Origin: Parahaliea mediterranea
GTDB lineage: Bacteria > Pseudomonadota > Gammaproteobacteria > Pseudomonadales > Halieaceae
Assembly: GCF_017255185.1 (NCBI RefSeq)
Contig: NZ_JAFKCZ010000004.1
Span: 62,001-126,000 of the forward strand
DNA: 64,000 nucleotides
Direction: 5' to 3'
This document shows, in pieces, positions 8,325-16,733 of the stretch; the stretch's first letter is position 1, and the number at the start of each line of letters is the position of its first letter. The notes beneath the pieces are model-generated. The model was not told where the DNA came from, did not search any database, and saw nothing but the letters and a program-made list of their open reading frames with translations. The position numbers and the translations under genes were made by a program.

Positions 8325-9228
8325 AGCGGCTGCCGGCCACCAGTTGGCTGTAGTCGGAAGGGTCGTAGTTCGATACGTAGTCGCCATAGGTGGTGTAGAC
8401 CTGTATCGCGGCCTGTTCCCAGACCGGGATTTCCACATCCACCTGCCAGCGTTGTCGCTCGTCGCTGCGCTTTTCTCCGATGCTCGGGGTCGGTGACAGG
8501 TAGTTCCGGTCCTCATAGCGCCACGCGAGTTCCAGCTTGACCGACCGGTTCGGCAACTCGAAGCGGTGGATGTAACGCAGCTTGATATTGTGAGAGCGGT
8601 AGTCGTAGCGCTCGGCGGCGGCGTTCTCGTCCTTGAATCGGTAGCCGACATTGAAGTAGCTGCGCAAACCCCGGCGAAAGTAGTACAGGTCGGCCTCGCC
8701 GGCGTGAGTGGTGGCGTCGCGCAGGCTGTTCTGGTCCAGGGCCTTGTCCGAGTACACATAGGCGCCGCGGCCGAACCACTTCTTGCCCAGAAAGCCCGAA
8801 ACCGATGGCGATATCCGAAGCAGCTTGAGGAAGCTGTCGCCCTCCAGCAGGGAGTTGATATAGAACACCGTCAGTCCGCCGTCGGCGCCGTTAAAATCCT
8901 GCTCCAGGTTGGCGCCGAGAATGTGGGTCTGGCGATTGACCTCGTTGTATTCGTGGTAGATGTTCTGGCTGAAGTCGTAGGACAGTCCCAGTTCGGTGCT
9001 GTCGGACAGGGGCTTGTCCACGGACACCTCGGCGTCTATGGTGGCGGCGTAGTCGCTTTCGTTGCTGCTGGCGTCGAGCTCCTCGACCGCCACGTTGCTG
9101 TCGTACTCCGCGCCCACCGCGATTTCGGCGGAGAACTGCGCAGCCCGGTCCTTGGGCTTTTCGGCCGCCTGGGCTGAGTTCCAGCAAACAAACACCAGCA
9201 TAAAGCCCAGGCCGGGGGGCAGTCGCAT
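8308..9228 (-). CDS. Outer-membrane beta-barrel protein, SLAM/DUF560-like
   Basis: A 306-residue exported protein. The ATG at 9228 is preferred over an upstream ATG at 9354 because it gives a clean signal peptide (MRLPPGLGFMLVFVC...AQA) and has AAGGA 10 bases upstream. The mature part has alternating amphipathic strands (AEIAVGAEYDSNVAV, ELGLSYDFSQN, RSYFNVGYRFKDE) and ends in Tyr-Arg-Trp, a typical C-terminal aromatic barrel signal. The pattern resembles the DUF560 barrel of surface-lipoprotein assembly modifiers but lacks their N-terminal TPR domain, so this assignment is tentative. It may be functionally linked to the convergent protease or to the lipoproteins encoded next to it. Confidence 0.6.
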   Translation of the reverse strand: MRLPPGLGFMLVFVCWNSAQAAEKPKDRAAQFSAEIAVGAEYDSNVAVEELDASSNESDYAATIDAEVSVDKPLSDSTELGLSYDFSQNIYHEYNEVNRQTHILGANLEQDFNGADGGLTVFYINSLLEGDSFLKLLRISPSVSGFLGKKWFGRGAYVYSDKALDQNSLRDATTHAGEADLYYFRRGLRSYFNVGYRFKDENAAAERYDYRSHNIKLRYIHRFELPNRSVKLELAWRYEDRNYLSPTPSIGEKRSDERQRWQVDVEIPVWEQAAIQVYTTYGDYVSNYDPSDYSQLVAGSRFIYRW

Positions 9229-9503
9229 GTCGGGCTGATCCTTGAAGTCCTTTCCGGTCAGGGCGAAGCCTAACCAAGAGTCGGCGGCCCCACAAGTTTT
9301 ACTGGCGCCACGGAAACTGGTACGCCAGGCGCCTATTGTGGCGTGGTACGGCATTTTGGGCTACTTTTTTTCAGAGCAAGGCAGGTCTTTCCACTCTTTC
9401 CAAAACGGGCGCAAACCGGGGTGGGCCGGTCGGGGACGGCGGTGACAACGACGAGCTCTCCGTGTGGGCGCGCGCTGGAAATCGACAGGGTCGGGGCGCG
9501 TTC

Positions 9504-12401
9504 ATGAAAAAAGTACTCATCGCAACTTTACTGTCACCGGCCTTGTTGTTGCTGCCCGCGTGTACTGAATCTCCCAGGGAGGAACTGGAAGCCTGCGCCT
9601 CGATGGCGCGGGACGGTTTGCTGGAGATTCCGGAGGACCGCGCCGAGCGTTTCCTGGGCAAGGTGGAACGGGACACGGCGCTGTGCCGCGGCGGACAGCA
9701 GGCCCTCGCGTACCGGCATACCCCCTGGGTGGACTGGGCCAACTACTGGGCCACCGGCGACGCCAGTTCGCGCAAGGAGGGCTCCGAGGCCAGGACCCTG
9801 CTGGGTGAACACGTCAAGCCCAATGGCCGCGGCATCGACGGTTCCCTGCTGGATCTGGAATTCCAGCGCATCGAGCTGATCAAGTTCAACCTGTTCGACA
9901 ACTACACCTACGAGACCTACGTCAAGGGCCTGGGGGGCAAGCCGGGAGCGACGGTCAATCAGTGGCGAGAGATGCGCCTGGAGCCAGGACACCCGGCCTA
10001 CCAGGCGGTGGGCGGCAGCGGCCCGCAGGAGTGCGGTGGCGAGCTGATCCGCTACCGCACCCTCACCGGCATTTGCAATGACATCTGGAATCCGAAAATG
10101 GGGTCCACCGGAACCCTGTTCGCCCGCAATGTGGAGTTCGAATCCACCTACCCCCGGCTGCAGAAAAACGCCCTCGCGGTGGCCCGGCACAGCGATCCCG
10201 GGAACGGCCCGCGGCTGGGCCTGTACAAGCCCGACCCCCAGCGCATCAGCCGCGAACTGTTCACGCGCCGCCAGGCGCAACCCGGCGCCTGCAACGCCGG
10301 CCGCGGCGCCGGCGACGATCCCGCGGCCTCGCACTGCGACTACATCAAGGCGCCGTTTTTCAATGTGCTGGCGGCGTTCTGGATCCAGTTCATGACCCAC
10401 GACTGGTTCTCGCACATGCGCGAGGGCCGCAACGCGCCCGGATTGCGGGAAGTGGGCTGCGATGACCCGGCCACCGGTTGCCGCCCGGGGGATCGTCTCG
10501 AAGGCAGTTTTTTCGCCCACGACACAGATCCCGGCACGTTCCAAAGCGGCGATGGCGAGCGCCTCAAGCGCGCCTATCGCACTACCGAGAACACGGTCAC
10601 CGCCTGGTGGGACGGCTCCCAGATCTACGGCTTCGACGACACCTCCCGCCGGCGCGTCCTGCGCGACCCCGGCGACGCCGCCCGGCTGTGGCAACCCGAC
10701 GGCTACCTGCCGCTGTTTTCCGACTGCCGGCCCAACTGCCCCTCCCAGCCCCAGTGGCGCGGGCAGGAGGTGGCGGCCTTTGCCGATAACTGGAATATCG
10801 GCATGAGCTTTTACCACAACCTGTTCGTGCGCGAGCACAACAGTTTTGTCGACGCCTTCCGCCGCATGCAGCGCGATCACCCCGAGCGCGACTCGGGCCT
10901 GCGCGACCCCGGGAACCCGGACGAGCCCATTGAATACGCCGAGGTCGGTGACGAGGAGTTGTTCCAGGTCGCCCGTCTCGTGGTCTCCGCGGAAATCGCC
11001 AAGATTCACACCATCGAGTGGACCACCCAGTTGCTCTACGACGAGCCGCTGTTCCTGGCAATGAATTCGAACTGGTTCGGCCTGTTCAATGTCGAGGAGG
11101 ACCGGGTATCGCAGGTGCTGAAGCGGGTTTTTGGCCGCGACGAAAACCTGTTGAGCCGGGTTTCCGCCCGCCTGGCGGGCAAACACCGCGACCGGGAGGA
11201 GGGCTTTCGCAACAATGCCTGGTATTCGGTGTTCGCTTCGGGCGCCGGCATCTTCGGGCTCAACAACCGGCGCGAGGAGGGCGCGCTGTGGTGGAAGCAC
11301 GACGCCTGGGACATCACCAACCCCAAGGACCTGAATGGCGGGGTCAATCACTTCGGCTCACCGTTCAACTTTCCCGAGGAATTCACCACGGTGTACCGCC
11401 TGCACCCATTGGTGCCGGACCTGATCGAAATGCGCGATCACCGCGAGCCCAACAGTATCGAGGCGGTGGTGCCGGTGGTGGCGACGGTGCGCGGCGAGGC
11501 CACCGCGGAAATGCGCGAGCACGGCATCGCCAACTGGGCCCTGGCCATGGGGCGGCAGCGCCTCGGCGCGCTGCACCTGAACAACCATCCCTTGTTCCTG
11601 CAGAACCTGGCGATGCCGCACCTGGACTCCGAGACCGGCAAGCTGGACATCGTCGCCCTGGACCTGATCCGCGATCGCGAGCGGGGCGTGCCCCGGTTCA
11701 ACGAGTTCCGCCGCCAGATCGGCCTCAAAAGCCTGACCGGCTTTGACGACTTCATCGACCAGCGCCTGCCCGGGGACAGCCCCGCGCGCCGGGACCAGCA
11801 GGCGGTGGTGGATAAGTTGCGCGCCATCTACGGTACCCATGTCTGCGACGCGAGCAAGGTGATCTCGCACGCCCAAAAGGACGATGAGGGACAGTGGATC
11901 ACCGACTGCCTCGGCCACCCACACGGCAGTCGCGTGGACAATATCGAGGATGTCGACACAGTGGTGGGCTGGCTGGCGGAGTACACCCGGCCCCACGGTT
12001 TTGCCATCTCCGAAACCCAGTTCCACATTTTTATCATCAACGCCTCCAGGCGCTTGTTCAGCGACCGCTTCTTTACCTCCAGCTTCCGGCCCGAGTTCTA
12101 CTCCCGGCTGGGCTACGACTGGGTGATGGACAACGGGCCACTGTCGGATTGTCCCTACCCCCTACAGGAGATGGCCGACGGGCGCGAGGTCTGCAACGAA
12201 CCGGAGTTGGACAACGGCCACAAGATCATGGTGTCGCCGATGAAGCGCCTGTTGCTGCGCAATCTGCCCGAACTGCGGGAGGAGCTGAAGACGGTGGTCA
12301 ACGTCTTCGACCCCTGGGCCCGCGACCGCGGCGAGTACTATTCGCTGGACTGGGTGCCGCGCCCCGGGGCGGAAGCCGACCCCGCCTTCGGGGATCGCTA
12401 G
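9504..12401 (+). CDS. Haem-dependent fatty-acid dioxygenase (alpha-DOX/COX-like), lipoprotein
   Basis: A 965-residue member of the animal haem peroxidase superfamily. The ATG at 9504 gives a lipoprotein signal (LLLLPACTE), predicting a membrane-anchored periplasmic or outer-membrane enzyme. The residues match the cyclooxygenase/alpha-dioxygenase branch rather than ordinary peroxidases. The distal site is QFMTHDWF with His299. EEFTTVYRLHPLVPD carries Tyr631 at the place of the COX catalytic Tyr385, with proximal His634. KIHTIEWT, RDRERGVPRFNEFRR and GFAISETQFHIF strongly resemble plant alpha-dioxygenase, which adds O2 to fatty acids to make 2-hydroperoxides. It is about 300 residues longer than the plant enzyme. 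It is the first of seven packed genes; the next starts one base after the stop. The substrate is unknown. Confidence 0.85.
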   Translation: MKKVLIATLLSPALLLLPACTESPREELEACASMARDGLLEIPEDRAERFLGKVERDTALCRGGQQALAYRHTPWVDWANYWATGDASSRKEGSEARTLLGEHVKPNGRGIDGSLLDLEFQRIELIKFNLFDNYTYETYVKGLGGKPGATVNQWREMRLEPGHPAYQAVGGSGPQECGGELIRYRTLTGICNDIWNPKMGSTGTLFARNVEFESTYPRLQKNALAVARHSDPGNGPRLGLYKPDPQRISRELFTRRQAQPGACNAGRGAGDDPAASHCDYIKAPFFNVLAAFWIQFMTHDWFSHMREGRNAPGLREVGCDDPATGCRPGDRLEGSFFAHDTDPGTFQSGDGERLKRAYRTTENTVTAWWDGSQIYGFDDTSRRRVLRDPGDAARLWQPDGYLPLFSDCRPNCPSQPQWRGQEVAAFADNWNIGMSFYHNLFVREHNSFVDAFRRMQRDHPERDSGLRDPGNPDEPIEYAEVGDEELFQVARLVVSAEIAKIHTIEWTTQLLYDEPLFLAMNSNWFGLFNVEEDRVSQVLKRVFGRDENLLSRVSARLAGKHRDREEGFRNNAWYSVFASGAGIFGLNNRREEGALWWKHDAWDITNPKDLNGGVNHFGSPFNFPEEFTTVYRLHPLVPDLIEMRDHREPNSIEAVVPVVATVRGEATAEMREHGIANWALAMGRQRLGALHLNNHPLFLQNLAMPHLDSETGKLDIVALDLIRDRERGVPRFNEFRRQIGLKSLTGFDDFIDQRLPGDSPARRDQQAVVDKLRAIYGTHVCDASKVISHAQKDDEGQWITDCLGHPHGSRVDNIEDVDTVVGWLAEYTRPHGFAISETQFHIFIINASRRLFSDRFFTSSFRPEFYSRLGYDWVMDNGPLSDCPYPLQEMADGREVCNEPELDNGHKIMVSPMKRLLLRNLPELREELKTVVNVFDPWARDRGEYYSLDWVPRPGAEADPAFGDR

Positions 12402-12402
12402 C

Positions 12403-13455
12403 GTGCGGCGGGTGTGTGCGCTACCGCTGCTGCTTTGCCTGCTGTTGCTGGCGGGCTGCGATCGCCGCGAACCGCTGGCGCCGGGACAGGAGCGCCCGGA
12501 TACCCGCGAGGCGGCGATCACCGGGCAGATGGTCGAGGCCATCGAGGCGATCAGCCTGGCGCGCGACCCCGGGGGCACCCTGCACCGTTTCAACCAGGTC
12601 AAGGGCCTGGCCTGCCTGGAGGCGACGTTCTCGGTGCCGCCGGACCTGCCGCCGCAGCGGGCCCGGGGCCTGTTCGCGCGGCCCGGGGACTACCCGGCCA
12701 CCCTGCGCCTGGCTCGCGCCAGCGAGTGGGACGATCGCGACAAGGACTTCCACGGTCTTTCCCTGAAGGTGCGTGGCGTGGCCGGGGATCCCCTTTGGGG
12801 CCGCCCCGGGGAGCAGGATTTCCTGCTCAATAGCCATCCGGCACTGTTTGCCGCCAATCCCGGCGATTTCCTGGATTTTATTCGTGCCACCCGGGATGGC
12901 GCGATTTGGCGCTACCTGGCCAATCCGAGCCACTGGTACTCCCTGCCGATCCTGCTGCGGGGCCGACAGGTCATCGACAATCCTCTGGCCATCACTTACT
13001 GGAGCACCACGCCCTATCGGTTTGGGGACGAAGGCACGGCGGTGAAGTATTCCGTTCGGCCCTGTGACGGTGTCCAGTTTGCCGCGGGTGCGCGGGACCA
13101 GGCGGATTTTCTCGCCGACGCCGTCGCCCAGACCCTGGCGGATGGGCCGGCGTGCCTGCGGTTTATGGTGCAGTTCCAGGGGGACCCGCGGGCGATGCCG
13201 GTGGAAAACGCGTCGGTGACCTGGCCCGAGGAGGCCTCGCCCTTCCTGCCGGTGGCCGAGCTGCGTATCCCGCCGCAGGATTTTCGCGCCCCCGCGCGGC
13301 GGTCGGCCTGCGAGGCGATGGCCTTCAATCCCTGGCAGAGCTTGCCGGAACACCGCCCGTTGGGTGGCATCAACCGGGTGCGTAAGGCGGTGTATGCGGA
13401 GCTGGCGCGCTTTCGGGCGGCCACCAATGCGCGCCGCGGCAAGGGTGAAAACTAG
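12403..13455 (+). CDS. Catalase-family haem lipoprotein lacking the distal histidine
   Basis: A 350-residue catalase-related protein of the small SrpA/allene-oxide-synthase-like group. The GTG start at 12403 lies one base after the previous stop. A lipobox (LLLLAGC, Cys19) predicts a lipoprotein. The proximal haem ligand is probably Tyr331 in R-x-x-x-Y (RKAVY), followed by AELARFR, and PVENASVTWPE matches the family. In the ungapped alignment with the paralogue at 16723, its distal Thr96-His97 correspond here to Gly68-Leu69, so the residue needed for catalase chemistry is missing. Catalase-related proteins without catalase activity rearrange or cleave fatty-acid hydroperoxides. Working on the product of the upstream dioxygenase is a reasonable inference. 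Confidence 0.82.
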   Translation: MRRVCALPLLLCLLLLAGCDRREPLAPGQERPDTREAAITGQMVEAIEAISLARDPGGTLHRFNQVKGLACLEATFSVPPDLPPQRARGLFARPGDYPATLRLARASEWDDRDKDFHGLSLKVRGVAGDPLWGRPGEQDFLLNSHPALFAANPGDFLDFIRATRDGAIWRYLANPSHWYSLPILLRGRQVIDNPLAITYWSTTPYRFGDEGTAVKYSVRPCDGVQFAAGARDQADFLADAVAQTLADGPACLRFMVQFQGDPRAMPVENASVTWPEEASPFLPVAELRIPPQDFRAPARRSACEAMAFNPWQSLPEHRPLGGINRVRKAVYAELARFRAATNARRGKGEN

Positions 13456-13508
13456 GCGGCAGCGCAACGCCACGACGGGACATCGACGCGCTCAACAGGG
13501 AGAACGCC

Positions 13509-13958
13509 ATGCACGCGCAAATCGGCAAGTGGCTGGAGATGGACCGGGCGGAGCTGGACGCGGTGTACTGCCGCGCGGACGCGGGCTCGATTCCCCGTGG
13601 CGACACCCGGGGCACGGCCATTGTCGCCGGCAGCCTGCTGGCGCGCTGCTATGCCCGCTTCGCGCGCCTGTTCGCCTGGCAGGGCAAGGTCTTTGACCTG
13701 TTCCCGCCGGACTACGACAAGGGCATCCTGGTCAACAAGATCACCCCCTTCGGCCTGACTTTCATCGTGGCCAAGGTCTATCGTGACGCGAGCTGGATGG
13801 ACGGGCGCGAAACCATTGTCATCGACTATTCGAAAACCAGTTTTTTTGCCCGCTATATTCGCGACGAGATTCGAGAGGTGGAGCCCGGCGTGTACCTGGG
13901 CAAGGTGTGGTGGGGGCGCACGCGAATTCTGGATTTCGCCCTGAGTCGCGTGGACTGA
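13509..13958 (+). CDS. Uncharacterised 149-residue protein of the haem operon
   Basis: No family could be named with confidence. The protein has no signal peptide or membrane span. It carries the motifs IPRGDTRGTAIVAG (26-40), FAWQGKVFD (about 56-64), IDYSKTSFFARYIRDEIR and GVYLGKVWWGRTRILDFAL near the C-terminus. The repeated GK/G-x-W pattern and alternating hydrophobic strands suggest a small lipocalin- or beta-barrel-like fold that could bind a lipid, but this is inference. GGGAGA precedes the ATG by 8 bases. It lies 7 bases before the next gene, within the dioxygenase/catalase/DyP operon, suggesting a job with the same substrate. Confidence 0.7.
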   Translation: MHAQIGKWLEMDRAELDAVYCRADAGSIPRGDTRGTAIVAGSLLARCYARFARLFAWQGKVFDLFPPDYDKGILVNKITPFGLTFIVAKVYRDASWMDGRETIVIDYSKTSFFARYIRDEIREVEPGVYLGKVWWGRTRILDFALSRVD

Positions 13959-13965
13959 CCCGGTC

Positions 13966-15270
13966 GTGACGCCGCAGGATACCTTCATGATCACCGCCCC
14001 GGTCGACGAGCGACGGCTCGACGCCCTGCGCGAACTGCTGGCGGGTATGAATCGGGCGCCGGGGCTGGCGGACCCGCGCAATACCCTGGTGCCGTTTTAC
14101 CAATTCGGCACGCTGCACGTGGCGCGCCTGGTGATTATCGAGGCGCTGACCAACGACGATATCCGCGCCCACGGCGAGGAGCCGCGCCCCTGGCCGCCGA
14201 CCCTGGCCTTCCTCGGTGACGTGGACGGCGACGGCGAGTGGTTCCTGGCGGAACTGGCGGTGCGCGCCGGGGAAGGGCTGACACGGATCTTCGACCACTG
14301 CGTCGATTTTTCCGCAGGGCACAGCGACCTGCTCGCGTGGATGCGCGACCACAACCGGCGTCCGGCGGCCAATTACGTCAACTGGCGGGGGCGTACCCTG
14401 CGCCAGGTGCGCGAGGAGGCGGCGCTGGTGGAGCGCTTGCGGGCCCACCTGCGCAGCCCGGAGCTGGTCGCCATGCGCGGCCACCCGCTTGCCCAGCACG
14501 CCGCGCTGAAAGCCCGGGTGGACATCGCCGTGGCCGAGGGGAAGCTGCGGCTCAGCGAGCCGGAGCCCACGCCCGCGCCCTGGTGGTTGGCCAACATCCT
14601 TCACCTGCTGGCCTGGCCCCTGGTGCTGTTGCTGCTGTCGCCGCTGCTGGTGCTGGCGGCGCCGGTTTACCTGTGGCGGTTGCGGCGCCTGGAGCGCGCC
14701 GATCCGGAGAATCGCGAGCGGCCGGGGCGGGCGCACCTGGCGCGTCTGGCGGAGCAGGAAGACCTGGACGTGAGCAACCAGTTCAATGTGTTCGGCCAGG
14801 TCAAGCCCGGTCGCTTTCGCCGCCTTACCATCCGTGTGCTGCTGGGCCTGCTGGACTACTCGGCCCGGCACGTGTATCGCCGCGGCTACCTCACAAGGGT
14901 GCAGACCATCCATTTCGCGCGTTGGGTACTGCTGGATGGGGGGCGCCGGGTCTACTTCGCCAGCAACTACGACGGCAGCGCCGACAGCTACATGGACGAC
15001 TTCATCAACAAGGTGGCCTGGGGCCTGAACCTGGTGTTCGGCAACGGCGTGGGCTATCCCCGCTGCCGCTGGCTGGTCCTCGGCGGCGCCAAGCACGAGC
15101 AGAAGTACAAGTACACCCTGCGGCGCAACCAGCTGCCCTCGCAGTGCTGGTACAAAGCCTACCCCGGGCTCACCGCGGTTGACCTGGCGCGCAACGCCCA
15201 GGTTCGCGCGGGGCTCGCGCTGCGTCGGCCGACTCGCGCGGCGGCCAGCCGCTGGCTGGAACTGCTGTGA
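13966..15270 (+). CDS. Uncharacterised membrane-anchored protein with duplicated alpha/beta module
   Basis: A 434-residue protein I cannot assign to a family. A hydrophobic region at about 208-237 splits it into two halves that resemble each other. Residues 49-112 (T-x-H-x-A-R at 49-54, a strand ending D-x-D-G, then GLTRIFDHC) match 314-361 (T-x-H-x-A-R at 314-319, NYDG, then GLNLVFGNG). This looks like an internal duplication of a ferredoxin-like module, the fold also used by DyP peroxidases and chlorite dismutase. The GTG at 13966 is used; an ATG seven codons later is possible. The stop overlaps the DyP gene start (GTGA), arguing for coupled synthesis. Confidence 0.7.
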   Translation: MTPQDTFMITAPVDERRLDALRELLAGMNRAPGLADPRNTLVPFYQFGTLHVARLVIIEALTNDDIRAHGEEPRPWPPTLAFLGDVDGDGEWFLAELAVRAGEGLTRIFDHCVDFSAGHSDLLAWMRDHNRRPAANYVNWRGRTLRQVREEAALVERLRAHLRSPELVAMRGHPLAQHAALKARVDIAVAEGKLRLSEPEPTPAPWWLANILHLLAWPLVLLLLSPLLVLAAPVYLWRLRRLERADPENRERPGRAHLARLAEQEDLDVSNQFNVFGQVKPGRFRRLTIRVLLGLLDYSARHVYRRGYLTRVQTIHFARWVLLDGGRRVYFASNYDGSADSYMDDFINKVAWGLNLVFGNGVGYPRCRWLVLGGAKHEQKYKYTLRRNQLPSQCWYKAYPGLTAVDLARNAQVRAGLALRRPTRAAASRWLELL

Positions 15271-16733
15271 ACGGCGCGGCCGCCAACCCGGTGGAATACG
15301 CCGACATGCAGGGGCTGCTGCGTTTTTCCCACGCCCACCTGGCGGGTTGTCGCCTGCTGTTGCTGCGGGTGCGCGAGCCGCGACAGGCCCGGCGGTGGCT
15401 GGCGCGGGTGCCGGTGCTGAGCGCGGAAAAATCTCCCCGCCTGCCGCGGCACGCGGTGCAGCTCGCGCTGACCGCGGCGGGTTTAACGGCCCTGGGCTTG
15501 CCGGCGGACGTGCTTGCGGCCTTCCCGGAACCCTTCCTCGGCGGGGTCGCCGGCGACGCCAATCGCAGCCGGCGCCTGGGCGATACCGGCGCCAACGCGC
15601 CGCAACACTGGCGCTGGGGGGGCGCCGGACCCGAGGCCCACCTGCTGCTGATGCTGTATGCCGCGCCGGGAGACCTCGACACCTGGGAAAACGAGGTTGT
15701 GGGTGAGGGTTTCGATACGGCGTTCGAGGTACTGCACCGGCCCCCGGATTCGCGAATGTCCCGCACCGAGCCCTTCGGTTTTGCCGACGGTGTCAGCCAG
15801 CCGGTGGTGGACTGGGGGCAGTCGCTGAAACTTGAGGTGGGCGGTCGCGCGGATTTTCGCCACGACATGGCCCTGGGTGAGCTGGCACTGGGCTACCGCA
15901 ATGAGTACGGCCTGTTCTGCGACCGCCCGCTGCTGGACCCGCGGCGGTACCCGGGGGCGGATGAACTGGCGCCGGCGGTCGATGCCCCGGGTTTGCACGA
16001 CCTGGGGCGCAACGGCTCCTACCTGGTGGTGCGCCAGCTGGCCCAGGACGTGGCGGGTTTCTGGCGCTACCTGGAGCAACAGGCCGGCGGTGACGACGCG
16101 GGTGCGGAGTCCCTGGCCTGCGCCCTGGTGGGGCGCCGGCGCGACGGCGCGCCACTGCTTCCCGGGGGGCGTCCGGCGCCGGGCGGCATCAACGATTTCG
16201 ATTATGACGACGACCCCCTGGGCCGCGCCTGCCCGCTGGCCGCCCATGTGCGCCGCGCCAACCCGCGCAGCGGGGACTTTCCGCCGCGGGCCGACGGCCC
16301 GCTGTCCCGCCTGCGGGCTACCCTGGGTTTCGGCCGGCGTCATCGCGGCGAGGACCTGGTGGCCTCCACCCGCTTCCATCGCCTGGTGCGCCGTGGCCGG
16401 GTCTACGGCGAGGCCCCCGATACCGGGCTGCACTTCATGTGCCTGGGGGCGGATATCGCCCGCCAGTTCGAGTTCGTGCAGGCCGCCTGGATGGCCAGCG
16501 CCACCTTTGCCGGCCTGCAGGGCCAGGCGGACCCGCTGCTGGGCAGCCGGGAGCCGCAGCTCGGCGGGCAACCGACCGACAATTTCCACGATACCCGTCC
16601 CGGAGCGGAGCCCGCGCGGCTGACTGGATTGCCCCGTTTTGTGACCCTGCGCGGCGCCGGCTATTTTTTCCTGCCGGGCATACGCGCGCTGCGCTTTATC
16701 GCTGGCTGCGGGGAATCAGGCAATGGTGCTTGA
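15267..16733 (+). CDS. DyP-type haem peroxidase
   Basis: A 488-residue dye-decolourising peroxidase. The family-defining G-x-x-D-G is GFADG with Asp174. The proximal haem ligand is probably His327 in AAHVRRANPR, and FHRLVRRGR supplies the expected conserved Arg. DyPs use H2O2 or organic peroxides to oxidise a wide range of substrates. No Tat or Sec signal is visible, so it is cytoplasmic unless exported with a partner. The GTG start overlaps the previous stop and the gene end overlaps the next by 11 bases, so it is firmly part of the seven-gene operon. The physiological substrate is unknown; a lipid hydroperoxide is possible from context. Confidence 0.9.
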   Translation: MNGAAANPVEYADMQGLLRFSHAHLAGCRLLLLRVREPRQARRWLARVPVLSAEKSPRLPRHAVQLALTAAGLTALGLPADVLAAFPEPFLGGVAGDANRSRRLGDTGANAPQHWRWGGAGPEAHLLLMLYAAPGDLDTWENEVVGEGFDTAFEVLHRPPDSRMSRTEPFGFADGVSQPVVDWGQSLKLEVGGRADFRHDMALGELALGYRNEYGLFCDRPLLDPRRYPGADELAPAVDAPGLHDLGRNGSYLVVRQLAQDVAGFWRYLEQQAGGDDAGAESLACALVGRRRDGAPLLPGGRPAPGGINDFDYDDDPLGRACPLAAHVRRANPRSGDFPPRADGPLSRLRATLGFGRRHRGEDLVASTRFHRLVRRGRVYGEAPDTGLHFMCLGADIARQFEFVQAAWMASATFAGLQGQADPLLGSREPQLGGQPTDNFHDTRPGAEPARLTGLPRFVTLRGAGYFFLPGIRALRFIAGCGESGNGA

